Shown: positions 8,862 to 17,879 of the stretch, piece by piece
Layout: every line of letters begins with the position of its first letter
Position numbering within the stretch: the stretch's first letter is position 1
DNA from: an uncultured Pseudoalteromonas sp.
GTDB taxonomy: Bacteria > Pseudomonadota > Gammaproteobacteria > Enterobacterales > Alteromonadaceae
DNA: 64,000 nucleotides
Direction of reading: 5' to 3'
Assembly (NCBI GenBank): GCA_947493455.1
Contig: CANLRB010000001.1
Span: 186,001-250,000 of the forward strand
Translations under genes and position numbers: made by a program
Notes under the pieces: model-generated
Databases searched by the model: none
Told to the model about the DNA's origin: nothing
Seen by the model: the letters and a program-made list of their open reading frames with translations, nothing else

Positions 8862-8889
8862 TTTTTCTCTCTTATTCTTATCTGTCTTA

Positions 8890-11268
8890 TTACTGGCGGC
8901 ATGTAATGTATAAATCGCGCATTGGGTAAATACCGGCTATGACAATTTCGTCTGTTAGCAATTGCAAACCAAGTAGCTTGCCATCAAGTGCAGGCGTTGT
9001 TTTTTGTGATTTAGTTTTTTGTGATTTACAAACAGACACCACAGCCTGACTAAGTGACATAAAATCAATTAGTTTATGGTATAGTTGCGCAATATTATTT
9101 TTATCGAATTGCGCTGCTTGTGGCGCTAACTTGGTTAATTGTTTTTGCCACACATCAAGTTGCTTTGATACGCGGGTCAAAGCTACTTCGTCGCCTTCCA
9201 TAAAATCCTGCACATTATCACGCAGCATTCTAACTTTTTGACTCTCAACCGGCAGGTAGTCCACAAACAAGTTAAGTGGCGTAAGTTGATGGTATTCATT
9301 TTTTCGATATTTAATATGATGGCGCGTGTAGTAATGGCTCGGCTCAACCAGCTCAGCCATCACCCTCAAGAGCGCCTTATTTTCAGCGCGACCTTGCGTC
9401 AGTTTCATAAAGCCAATCGCTTGCTGTTGTTGATGATGCAAACCGATAACATCTGCCGCAAAGTTGTCAATGTGACTTAAGCGCTGGTACATATTTCGGC
9501 TATCCACGGTGTTTTTATCTGACCAGAGCCTCTCTGCAATCGCAAACAATCTCGGCCAAATACGCAAGTCTAGATTATCATCATGGACCATTTCACTCCA
9601 AATTGTCGCTTCACCACCTAAAATAAGTTGCGCACGATTTGGCTCAACCGGCTGTGACAAAGTAATTGGTGCATGCTTGGTCAGCGGTTTTACACTAATG
9701 GGATAACGGCTATTGCCAATCATTACCGCACTTCGCTTGCTATTGTTAAAATCGAATTCAAACGATAACGGTCCCATCCAACTGTCCATCGCAACCTGCA
9801 AGCGACCGCCATTATGACTAAACGCCTGCGACGGTGTCGTGAGTTGGTGGTGGTTTTGATTAAGCTTAATCAAAACCTGCTCACCGAGTATAACGAGCTC
9901 CCCTTTTACATCACTGCCTTTAAGTCGCTCTATGACAAAACGTTTAGCTAACGTCACTGGCTGTGTTGTGTCAACTTGGACAGCTGTTTTAAGCGGGTCA
10001 TTGCGGTAGTGAAAGCTCGTGTATTGTGGCTGGTCGATATAAAAACCAGTTGATAAAATTCCTTGATAACCTGCATTGGCAACCGCATTTAACGAGTCGT
10101 GACCGCGCCAAGATTGCACCAAAATCTGTTTAGGTAATTGAGGGTGAAATATTTCATCCCACCCCATCATAATGCGATTATGTTTTGTCAAAATCGGTAA
10201 AATTCGCGTATTGAAATAATTCTGAATATCATGACCCGTTTTGAGTTGATATTGTGCCATCAAAGCCCTGATCTGTTGGTTTTCAAGCCAGTGTTCTGGT
10301 TCAACTTCATCACCACCAATATGCAAGTAGTGATCGGGAAAAAGCGCACTCATCTCACCTATCAGATTATCAATAAAGGTGTAAACGGCCGGGTTGCTGA
10401 CATCCAATAAAGGTTTAAATACACCCCATTGACGCTCCATTTTATAATTTGTTTGCTTAGTCATTAGCTCTGGGTAGGCAACGGCAATCGCACTGGCATG
10501 ACCTGGCATACCAAATTCGGGGACCACACGAATACCCAAGAGATTGGCATAGTGCACAACCTCTTTAATTTGTGCTTGCGTATAATACAAGCCATCTGAA
10601 GCCAAGGCCGTCAGCTTAGGGTACTGTTTGCTTTCAATACGCCAGCCTTGATCGTCAGTTAAATGCCAATGCAGTACATTGAGCTTAGCCGCAGCCATGC
10701 CATCGAGTTGACGTTTGATGGTATCGAGCGAAATAAAGTGACGTACGCTATCTACCAATAAGCCGCGCCATTTAAATCGTGGTTCATCTATTATTTCGAT
10801 ATGCGGTAAACGCAAAGCGCCTTGATTGGTTGCAACGAACAATTGAACCAATGTCGTTAAGCCGTGCTGGGCACCAAAAACAGAACCCGCTTTAATTTTA
10901 ATACCACGTTGACTAATGGTCAGCGTATAACTTTCATCGCTATCGAGTTGGCGCTGCGTCAAGTTTATTTCAGGCGTTTTAACCACAATGCGCAATTGGG
11001 CCTGCTCGCTCGCCTCATGAACATCGAACGGCTTATTAAGCAACCGATTAAGATGTTGTTGTAAGCGCACAATTTGCTGCGTTTTTCGCTCGTCGCTAAA
11101 ACCAACAAATTGCACACTCAGCGGTTTGTTTAAAGTAAGCTCCCCCGGATAGCTCACAATTTTTTGTGGCAAGGGCATTAAGTCATACTCAGCGGTCTCA
11201 GCCGCCATAGCACAACTCGACAACACCCAAACCATGAAAAAAACATAATTCACCAATTTACGGTTCAC
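8890..11268 (-). CDS. GH20 beta-N-acetylhexosaminidase
   Basis: The 792-residue exo-glycosidase begins with a signal whose L-S-S-C could be a lipobox (Cys19). An N-terminal GH20b-type domain (about 30-165) precedes the TIM barrel, which opens with 'RGLLVDSVRHF' and contains the catalytic pair in 'HIGGDEVEPEHW' (Asp320, Glu321), the residues that polarise the substrate acetamido group and donate the proton. 'GGEATIWSEMV' is the usual active-site end of the barrel. It should act in the periplasm, removing GlcNAc from chito-oligosaccharides and freeing the C1-oxidised end unit. The gene overlaps the kinase gene upstream by 11 bases. Confidence 0.93.
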   Translation of the reverse strand: MNRKLVNYVFFMVWVLSSCAMAAETAEYDLMPLPQKIVSYPGELTLNKPLSVQFVGFSDERKTQQIVRLQQHLNRLLNKPFDVHEASEQAQLRIVVKTPEINLTQRQLDSDESYTLTISQRGIKIKAGSVFGAQHGLTTLVQLFVATNQGALRLPHIEIIDEPRFKWRGLLVDSVRHFISLDTIKRQLDGMAAAKLNVLHWHLTDDQGWRIESKQYPKLTALASDGLYYTQAQIKEVVHYANLLGIRVVPEFGMPGHASAIAVAYPELMTKQTNYKMERQWGVFKPLLDVSNPAVYTFIDNLIGEMSALFPDHYLHIGGDEVEPEHWLENQQIRALMAQYQLKTGHDIQNYFNTRILPILTKHNRIMMGWDEIFHPQLPKQILVQSWRGHDSLNAVANAGYQGILSTGFYIDQPQYTSFHYRNDPLKTAVQVDTTQPVTLAKRFVIERLKGSDVKGELVILGEQVLIKLNQNHHQLTTPSQAFSHNGGRLQVAMDSWMGPLSFEFDFNNSKRSAVMIGNSRYPISVKPLTKHAPITLSQPVEPNRAQLILGGEATIWSEMVHDDNLDLRIWPRLFAIAERLWSDKNTVDSRNMYQRLSHIDNFAADVIGLHHQQQQAIGFMKLTQGRAENKALLRVMAELVEPSHYYTRHHIKYRKNEYHQLTPLNLFVDYLPVESQKVRMLRDNVQDFMEGDEVALTRVSKQLDVWQKQLTKLAPQAAQFDKNNIAQLYHKLIDFMSLSQAVVSVCKSQKTKSQKTTPALDGKLLGLQLLTDEIVIAGIYPMRDLYITCRQ

Positions 11269-12274
11269 TTAAATACTCCTGACTAACAAACTTAGGTAAA
11301 AAATGATGTGGCATCAATGCCCCGTGATACTGAATAACACATGCCGCAACTCGATGTGCATAGTGCGTTGCGTGCTCTAAATTGTTGTGCTCTAAAAAAT
11401 GCGCCAAAAACGCACCTGCAAACGAATCGCCAGCCGCACAGGTATCAACTATCGCATTGCTTTCTATGCGTTGTGCCTCTATTTTGAGTGCAACTTGATG
11501 TTTCACTTTAACTACACAAGGTGCGCTGCCACGCCGAATAACTAAGGTTGCATTAATATCGCAGTGCTGTTCATGATGATAGTGGATAATGTCGGTGCAT
11601 GAATCTGTGCCATACACTGCAAATTCATCTTCATCGGTTAAAAATGCAATATCTGCGAGGCGCATTGCTGCTAAATACACCGCCGTCACTTTGCTTTGCT
11701 GTAAACCGCGCGATTCTTCATTTACATTATCTTTTGTCATCCAAAGTGATGGGCGATAATTGTTATCAAACAAAATTTGCCCGCCACCAAATTTAAATAC
11801 AGCTAACGTATTTAATAGATGTGTGCGCTGCGCGTCATTAAGGATTGCAAGGCTAATACCCGATAAATAAATCACATCAACTTGATTGGTAAGCAATGCC
11901 TTTGTCAGTTGCTCGTTGCATTCAAAATAAGTTTTTGCCGCACTTTCGCAGCGCGCAAAACGAAACTGTCTTTCTCCATTTTGGTCATGATAGACCCAGT
12001 ACTGGCCCATCAGTTTAGTTGGCTGCGTAACGATAAAGTCATCAACAATGTTGGCACTTTTCATATGAGCTTTAAATTGCAAACTTGCGGGCTCGCGCCC
12101 TATCGCCGAGGCATAAAAAACTTGTACGTTATCAACTGCGTGATACCTTAATATTTGGCTCAGGTACCATGCCGCATTGTAAGTATCACCACCAAATCCG
12201 CAGCTGTTATCGGCGCGATGTTCAACCATGCACTCACCAAAAAAGACAATACGTTTACACTGAGATAACATCAT
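11258..12274 (-). CDS. PfkB-family sugar kinase, probable 2-keto-3-deoxygluconate kinase
   Basis: The 338-residue ribokinase-fold enzyme has the N-terminal substrate glycines 'GECMVEH...GFGGDTYNAA' and the C-terminal PfkB signature 'DTCAAGDSFAGAFL' with catalytic Asp283. The G-E-C-M-V-E opening is typical of KdgK-like enzymes. In this operon it would phosphorylate 2-keto-3-deoxygluconate, made by deamination of glucosaminate, to KDPG, which enters the Entner-Doudoroff pathway. Start and stop codons interlock with both neighbours: the first ATG overlaps the symporter stop by 4 bases, and the end overlaps the hexosaminidase start by 11. No KDPG aldolase gene is adjacent. Confidence 0.85.
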   Translation of the reverse strand: MMLSQCKRIVFFGECMVEHRADNSCGFGGDTYNAAWYLSQILRYHAVDNVQVFYASAIGREPASLQFKAHMKSANIVDDFIVTQPTKLMGQYWVYHDQNGERQFRFARCESAAKTYFECNEQLTKALLTNQVDVIYLSGISLAILNDAQRTHLLNTLAVFKFGGGQILFDNNYRPSLWMTKDNVNEESRGLQQSKVTAVYLAAMRLADIAFLTDEDEFAVYGTDSCTDIIHYHHEQHCDINATLVIRRGSAPCVVKVKHQVALKIEAQRIESNAIVDTCAAGDSFAGAFLAHFLEHNNLEHATHYAHRVAACVIQYHGALMPHHFLPKFVSQEYLSEP

Positions 12275-13707
12275 GAAATCTTAATAGTTAGTGGGTCGTC
12301 ACCGTCGATATTGCGACGCTTATGGGTTAGCAAGCTAACAACGACCCCGGCCACCAATGACACACTGAGCGCGCCAAGGATCGGGTTACCTAAATATGTT
12401 AGCCAAACGTCATTTGCACCGATTGCCACGGCACCGACACTTGCCCCTATTAAGCTTGCAAGCGCCCCTTGCCACGTGTAGCGTGACCAAAAACGACCAA
12501 GAATGCCGAGCACACAAAGCCCTGCCAACACCAACGAAATCATTTTAGTGATATACGAAATAATGTCGTTAGACAACACTGCCATAAATAGCGCAATGAA
12601 TACCGTAGCCAGCATCGCCAAACGCGACACAAGTAGTTGTCTGTGTAGTGGGATATCTTTTTTAAATATCCATCCATAGACGTCATTCACTAGTACACTT
12701 ACACCTGCAATCGCATCGGAACTCGCGCTTGAAAGAGTCGCCGAAATACCAGCCAGTAAAATAAGACCGCCCAGAACAATAGGTAAGGCAGTTAGGGCCA
12801 GATACGGAAACGCAAAAGCAGGATTGTCCAATGTGTCGTTAATTAAATAAGCGCTTATGCCAATCGTCGCGGGAATTAACGAAAAGCCTAAATATAAAAC
12901 ACCTGAAATGACAAACGATTTGCGAATGCTTTTGACACTGTCGGCCGCATAAATTCGTTGACGAAAAGACGGTGTTGCCAACACCCCAACTAACACAGCC
13001 AATGCCATTGATATAGCGGGCAGCAGCCCAATTTTTTGATACGACAATACGCCATTATTTGCAGCTACCGTATTGTTATCTAATGCATGCCAACCGCCAA
13101 CCAAATCGATGGCAAAATAAGCCATTAAAATAAACCCGACAAATAAAATAATGGCCTGAATCGCATCGGTCCACACAACCGCTGTGTAGCCCCCTAACGT
13201 GATGTAAATTGCAAGACCGACACCAATAAGCAGTTTCGCGCTGTTATCATCTAACCCAGTTAACCACGCCAGATACATGCCACCGCCAATTAAATGTGCG
13301 CCTAACCAGCCAATGCTCGCCGCATAAATGACAATCACTAAGGTCTTTTTAACGAGAGGGTGATCATCCACATAACTTGCAAGTTCTTCGCTCATAGTTG
13401 CAAAACGTGCTTCTCGCACCGGTGCAAATAACCAAGCGAGCAGTAAAATACCTATCGCGCCACCCAAACCGTATAATGCACCAGCCCATCCATTTTGATA
13501 TGCAAACCCAACCGCACCCATCGACGAGCCTGTACCCACCATAGTCGCAACGGTTGTGCCTAAAGTAAGATAAAGGGGCACTTTACGTCCAGCCAAGATA
13601 AAATCATTACTTGATTTTTGCTTGCGCGATACGTACCAACTAACCAATATCATGACAAGCAAGTAGACCAAAAAGGCCAATAAGTAATATAGTTGACTGT
13701 AAGACAT
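12271..13707 (-). CDS. Sodium:solute symporter (SSS family)
   Basis: The 478-residue inner-membrane transporter has about 13 hydrophobic segments. It opens with the family's short first helix, the 'NDFILAGRKVPLYLTLGTT' loop and the 'MVGTGSSMGAVGFAYQNG' sodium-site region. It is probably the sodium-driven importer that brings N-acetylglucosaminate, or a related acidic amino sugar, across the inner membrane after periplasmic hydrolysis. The substrate is inferred from the operon. It lies 32 bases after the RidA gene and overlaps the kinase gene by 4 bases. Confidence 0.88.
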   Translation of the reverse strand: MSYSQLYYLLAFLVYLLVMILVSWYVSRKQKSSNDFILAGRKVPLYLTLGTTVATMVGTGSSMGAVGFAYQNGWAGALYGLGGAIGILLLAWLFAPVREARFATMSEELASYVDDHPLVKKTLVIVIYAASIGWLGAHLIGGGMYLAWLTGLDDNSAKLLIGVGLAIYITLGGYTAVVWTDAIQAIILFVGFILMAYFAIDLVGGWHALDNNTVAANNGVLSYQKIGLLPAISMALAVLVGVLATPSFRQRIYAADSVKSIRKSFVISGVLYLGFSLIPATIGISAYLINDTLDNPAFAFPYLALTALPIVLGGLILLAGISATLSSASSDAIAGVSVLVNDVYGWIFKKDIPLHRQLLVSRLAMLATVFIALFMAVLSNDIISYITKMISLVLAGLCVLGILGRFWSRYTWQGALASLIGASVGAVAIGANDVWLTYLGNPILGALSVSLVAGVVVSLLTHKRRNIDGDDPLTIKIS

Positions 13708-13739
13708 ACGTTTTCCCCTTGGGCAGTGTTAGCTAACCT

Positions 13740-14126
13740 TTAATCGCCTTTATAACAAGTAACATCGACTTCGACTTTGCAATCGACTACAAGATCAGCC
13801 ACCATGCAAATACGCGCAGGCGGATGGTCACCAAAAAAGTCGTCAAATACCTTGTTAAAAGACTGAAAATAACGGGCGTCTGTCAGCACAACAGAGACGT
13901 GTGTAACATGTTCAAGGCCGTACCCGGCCTCAGTCATAATGGCAATACAATTTTCAATCGCAAGACGTGATTGTTCAACAATACCCCCTTCGACAACTTC
14001 ACCATCTCGCATCGGTGTCTGCCCCGACACTTTTAACCAGCCACCCGCTTCGACTGCGCGTGAAAAAGGTAAACGCTGCCCTCCTGTGCCAGTGCCACCT
14101 TCAGCGCCAATACGTTTTATCGTCAT
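13740..14126 (-). CDS. ridA: RidA-family enamine/imine deaminase
   Basis: The start is placed at ATG 14126 rather than 14156 because a strong AGAGGAAG ribosome site lies just before it. The 128-residue product has the RidA fold with Arg105 in 'PPARICMV', matching the position of the essential substrate-binding arginine, and the C-terminal 'VEVDVTCYKG' strand. RidA proteins hydrolyse reactive enamine or imine products of PLP-dependent dehydratases. Here it would speed the last step of amino-sugar deamination by the upstream PLP enzyme, or protect against its intermediates. The operon position makes it a dedicated paralogue rather than the housekeeping copy. Confidence 0.88.
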   Translation of the reverse strand: MTIKRIGAEGGTGTGGQRLPFSRAVEAGGWLKVSGQTPMRDGEVVEGGIVEQSRLAIENCIAIMTEAGYGLEHVTHVSVVLTDARYFQSFNKVFDDFFGDHPPARICMVADLVVDCKVEVDVTCYKGD

Positions 14127-14162
14127 AACTTCCTCTAATTCTGTGTAAAAAAGCAAAATAGT

Positions 14163-15617
14163 TTAACTGCGAGCAAGAAACCGCCCTGCGCGACCTATCT
14201 CTGATTTTGTCTGTATCTGCGTATCGCCGCTAAAACTCAGTGCGCCATTGACCCATACTTTTTCAATGCCAACCGCCTGCTGCTGTGGTTTGCTATAGTC
14301 CGCCATATCAATAACATTATTGGCATCAAATAAAACCAGATCAGCATAGAAACCAACCTTAATTTGACCCCGTTTATGCAATTTAAAACGCGACGCTGGC
14401 AGCGCTGTCATTTTATGGATAGCTAATGACAGCGGCAGTGTTTGTTGATCACGGCAGTAGTGCCCCAATACGCGTGGAAACGTTCCCCAAAGTCTCGGGT
14501 GCGGGTGCGGATCGCACGGTAAGCCGTCGGAACCCACCATGCTGTGTTGATAACTCAAAAATTGCTGAACATCCTGCTCTAACATGCAGTGGTATACCGC
14601 ACCAGCCGGTTGTAACTTTTTTGCCGCAGCCTTTAGTGATATTTGCCACTGCTTGGCAATATCTGACAAACTCTGCTCCGCCATTTCAGGATGCGGCTCG
14701 GACCAGGTTATAAATATTTCGGTTTCTTCAGTCACCTGGTTTAAGTCTAACGTGCTTGAACTCGCGGCATACGGGTAACAATCACAGCCGACATCTTGAT
14801 GTTGACGTTGTTTTTCTAAATGATTAATCACTTCGCTCGCACGCCCCCAGTTTTCTTTTCCTGCACACTTAATATGTGAAATAACCACCGGAAGCTCGGC
14901 ATGTTTACCTGTGCTAAACGCTTCATCCATGGCCGCTAAGATGCCTTGAAACTCTGTACGTAAATGTGTTGTGTAAAGACCATTAAACGGCGTGACAACC
15001 TCGGCTAATGCATTCACCTCATACGTACTTGATGCTTTTGCGTTATAATAAGCAAGCCCAGTACTCAGCCCTAGCGCACCTTGTTCCATCGCCGTTTTTA
15101 AATGTACCTTCATCTGAGCGATTTCATCGTCGTTCGCCGAGCGCGATAAATCACCCATTACTTGTGCACGCAAACTCGTATGTCCAACAAGCGTCGCTAA
15201 GTTAACGCTCGGCGAGGCACGCTCAAATGCGGCGCGATAATCTTTCACTTGGGGGTATAAAAAGTCATTTTTATGACCTAACAAGTTGATTGGGTCAACC
15301 GGCTCCTTCGCTGTTAAATAAGGTACTGCACTAATTCCACAATTGCCGGCGATCACCGTTGTAACCCCTTGGCTAATCTTATTTAACATCTGTGGGTTGC
15401 GCATCACTTCAAGGTCATCATGGGTGTGCACATCAATAAAACCCGGCGCTAATACTAATCCCTCTGCGTCTATCTCGTGCTTGGCAGTTAACTGACTGCA
15501 ATCACCGACCGCCACGATAAAATCCTTTTCTACTGCAACATCAACGTTTTGCGAACCACCGTCGATACCGTTATAAACGGTTGCATTTTTGATGATGAAG
15601 TCAACACTTTTGGCCAT
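14163..15617 (-). CDS. D-aminoacylase-family amidohydrolase, probable N-acetylglucosaminate deacetylase
   Basis: The 484-residue metal-dependent amidohydrolase has 'PGFIDVHTHDDLEV', giving His64 and His66, the metal-site Cys93 in 'GNCGIS' as in D-aminoacylases, further metal ligands in 'YTTHLRTE' and 'VISHIKCAG', and a late catalytic Asp in 'MVGSDG'. The D-aminoacylase family removes N-acyl groups from D-amino acids. In this operon the 2-acetamido-2-deoxygluconate produced from oxidised chitin is formally an N-acetyl D-amino acid, so deacetylation to glucosaminate is the likely reaction. It has no signal peptide and should be cytoplasmic. Eight bases separate it from the regulator gene. Confidence 0.85.
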   Translation of the reverse strand: MAKSVDFIIKNATVYNGIDGGSQNVDVAVEKDFIVAVGDCSQLTAKHEIDAEGLVLAPGFIDVHTHDDLEVMRNPQMLNKISQGVTTVIAGNCGISAVPYLTAKEPVDPINLLGHKNDFLYPQVKDYRAAFERASPSVNLATLVGHTSLRAQVMGDLSRSANDDEIAQMKVHLKTAMEQGALGLSTGLAYYNAKASSTYEVNALAEVVTPFNGLYTTHLRTEFQGILAAMDEAFSTGKHAELPVVISHIKCAGKENWGRASEVINHLEKQRQHQDVGCDCYPYAASSSTLDLNQVTEETEIFITWSEPHPEMAEQSLSDIAKQWQISLKAAAKKLQPAGAVYHCMLEQDVQQFLSYQHSMVGSDGLPCDPHPHPRLWGTFPRVLGHYCRDQQTLPLSLAIHKMTALPASRFKLHKRGQIKVGFYADLVLFDANNVIDMADYSKPQQQAVGIEKVWVNGALSFSGDTQIQTKSEIGRAGRFLARS

Positions 15618-15625
15618 GTAACTAC

Positions 15626-16498
15626 TTAATCTCCGAGCGGAAAACGCGTATCAGCTGGCGGCGTATCACTGTTGTCATGCCTGTGCTGATCTAATTGAAT
15701 TTTTAAACGACGTAGTTTCTCTTTTGAACGTCGTTGATTTTTAATGGCTACTTCACTTGATAAAATATCTAAGGCCGCCATCATCACGTAACGCGCTGCA
15801 CTTGGCTTAAAAATATAATCACTTTCTTGTGTTTTAATCGGCAAATGAAAATCTGCCAGCTGCGCCAGTTCGCTGTCAGGACAAATTGTTATGACTTGTG
15901 CGCCGTAATCTTTTGCAATACGCGCCGCATCCATCACATCCGGTGACACACCGCTCAGCGATAAACACAACACCACATCCCCTTTATTGACCGTTGATGC
16001 GGCCATGCGCATCATCATCGGATCAGAATGCGCGTTACTCAGCACATCTAAACGAAAAAAGCGATTCTGACACTCTTGTGCCATCATGCTACTACCGCCG
16101 CCGACACCAAAAATTAAACAATGGCGTGTTTGGCTAATCGCTTCACTCGCAAGTTCCACCACGCTTTCGTCAATTAAACCCGCATTGACAGCTAAAATTT
16201 CTTGAATCGAGGTATAAACGTGCGATATTTTCTGCTTTTCTACCAACTCTTGGTTAGTAAAACGCTCACCTATCGCCGCTGATTGAGTCAGCCTGAATTT
16301 TAGATCGCGTACATTGTCACAATCTAAGCTTTTTGCAAGCCGCGTAATACTTGCGTGGCTCACTTGTGCTTTTTCAGCGAGTTCACTAATTGACGCAGCG
16401 CCAGCAAAGCTCAAGTCTGCCAAAATAAGTCGTGCGACCTTTTCCTCGGCAGGACTAAAATGTCCTAAGCCATCTTTAATTTTACTAATAATATCCAT
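15626..16498 (-). CDS. RpiR/MurR-family transcriptional regulator (HTH + SIS)
   Basis: The 290-residue protein has an N-terminal HTH_6 domain (about 1-78, with 'ISELAEKAQVSHASITRLAKSL' as turn and recognition helix) and a SIS sugar-phosphate-binding domain (about 115-250, with 'CLIFGVGGGSSMMAQ' and 'VVLCLSLSGVSPDVMDAA'). The last 40 residues are basic and polar. It is probably the local regulator, sensing a phosphorylated intermediate such as KDPG. It lies inside the operon, so it would be autoregulated. A good ribosome site (GGAG) precedes the ATG. A candidate operator is described upstream of the TonB receptor gene. Confidence 0.9.
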   Translation of the reverse strand: MDIISKIKDGLGHFSPAEEKVARLILADLSFAGAASISELAEKAQVSHASITRLAKSLDCDNVRDLKFRLTQSAAIGERFTNQELVEKQKISHVYTSIQEILAVNAGLIDESVVELASEAISQTRHCLIFGVGGGSSMMAQECQNRFFRLDVLSNAHSDPMMMRMAASTVNKGDVVLCLSLSGVSPDVMDAARIAKDYGAQVITICPDSELAQLADFHLPIKTQESDYIFKPSAARYVMMAALDILSSEVAIKNQRRSKEKLRRLKIQLDQHRHDNSDTPPADTRFPLGD

Positions 16499-16510
16499 TT
16501 TTCTCCGCCG

Positions 16511-17737
16511 CTAAAAATGCGTACTTATTGTTTTTGTGATGACCCAATCTTGCTCTATGACACCAATTTGACGCCATTTATCAAATGTTAAACACGGGTG
16601 AGAAGTAGAAAAACACAGCATATCGCCCACCTTCAATGTTGTTTGTGTTGAGTATCGCATCATACAATGTTGGTCCATGATTTTTTCAATGCGCATATCC
16701 GCATCAACCACCTTCAAACACTGTGTTACTGGGCAATAATGAAATTCAGCGATTGGCAAGCCAGCATCAAACGCCACATCTCGCTTTCCCATTGCAATAA
16801 TTGCGAGTCCCGACTCTGGAATAGACGCAACGTAAGCCCAAATATAAAGACTTGAGACCAAATCTCCGTTTATGTCACATGCCAATTGGCTGCGTGCCAA
16901 AACCTCATGTTGGGCGTGTGCGTAAATACCTGTATCATGGATAAGGTAACAACCGGGCCGAATAACTAAGCGAAAATCATCTTTATTGAGTACTTGATTC
17001 ATGTTTTGTGCAACCACATCATACCAAGCAGAGCCTGCGCCGGTTATTATCGGTGCATCATTATTAAAATAACCTAACACTTTGAACTCAAATGCTTTAT
17101 CAGCAACACCTTGTACGAATTCGGTCACCCGCAGTTGTGCATTTTGCCCACTGATCACGCCTTCATAAAAGCCAAGCCCTGCTATCTCCAAACACCGGTA
17201 GCGCTGACATGTATTCACAAGGGCATCAAGTGTCGATAAGTCACGCCAACCACAACGCCCTTCTTCAACACCCACTTCTAATAGTATGTTTAATGAAATC
17301 GCGTGTTGATTAAAATACTCCCCCAACGCGGTAGCGTTTTCAATGGAGTCAACAAAGCAATAAAACTCGATATCAAATTGGCGTAGCAACTCGCTAATTA
17401 GTTCAAAATGGTATTTACCAACTAACTGATTTGCCAAAATAATCCGTTTTATACCTGCCTTAGCTGCATTGACAACCTGTGGTACGGTGGCAAGCGTAAT
17501 GGCCCAAGCTCCTTCGGCTAACTGTTGCTGAAACAGCTCAATTGACATGGTCGTTTTACCGTGGGGGGCTAATAAAACCTCACTTCGGGCGGCAAATTGC
17601 GACATCCATTTCGCGTTCTGACTGATTGCATTTTGTTTTACAACCGCCACAGGTAGGCTCACTTGCTCATCAAGAATATTCCATCCTTGATTTGCTAATT
17701 GTGCGCGTTGTCCGCTACCTTTTAAAAATTCCGCCAT
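16511..17737 (-). CDS. PLP-dependent D-amino acid/aldonate ammonia-lyase (DSD1/D-threonine aldolase fold)
   Basis: The 408-residue protein has an alanine-racemase-type N-terminal barrel with the PLP lysine probably Lys61 in 'LLAPHGKTTM', and a C-terminal D-serine-dehydratase-like domain ending with a zinc-site H-x-C (His380, Cys382) in 'TSHPCLTF'. These are the two features of eukaryote-type D-serine dehydratases and their bacterial relatives. In this operon the likely reaction is ammonia loss from D-glucosaminate to give 2-keto-3-deoxygluconate; RidA encoded two genes downstream would handle the enamine. Annotated homologues are often called 'amino acid deaminase'. It is the first gene after a hairpin that separates it from the TonB receptor gene. 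Confidence 0.85.
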   Translation of the reverse strand: MAEFLKGSGQRAQLANQGWNILDEQVSLPVAVVKQNAISQNAKWMSQFAARSEVLLAPHGKTTMSIELFQQQLAEGAWAITLATVPQVVNAAKAGIKRIILANQLVGKYHFELISELLRQFDIEFYCFVDSIENATALGEYFNQHAISLNILLEVGVEEGRCGWRDLSTLDALVNTCQRYRCLEIAGLGFYEGVISGQNAQLRVTEFVQGVADKAFEFKVLGYFNNDAPIITGAGSAWYDVVAQNMNQVLNKDDFRLVIRPGCYLIHDTGIYAHAQHEVLARSQLACDINGDLVSSLYIWAYVASIPESGLAIIAMGKRDVAFDAGLPIAEFHYCPVTQCLKVVDADMRIEKIMDQHCMMRYSTQTTLKVGDMLCFSTSHPCLTFDKWRQIGVIEQDWVITKTISTHF

Positions 17738-17831
17738 ATTTGGTTCCTTTTAGCTAACACCATAAACCATCGGCTTATATCCATGTAAACAGCGTGCTGG
17801 ATTCTCATGGATATAAATATGACTGGCTTAA

Positions 17832-17864
17832 AAACCAACACATGGTATCAACATGTGTTGGTTT
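17832..17864 (-). terminator. 13-bp perfect hairpin, terminator or attenuator after the TonB receptor gene
   Basis: AAACCAACACATG (17832-17844) pairs perfectly with CATGTGTTGGTTT (17852-17864) across a 7-base loop. On the minus strand it follows the receptor stop by about 15 bases and ends in a run of T. The genes for the enzymes start about 95 bases later, so this hairpin could make the receptor mRNA more abundant than the enzyme part, or give partial readthrough. Confidence 0.75.
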
Positions 17865-17879
17865 GTTAAGGGCATTTAG

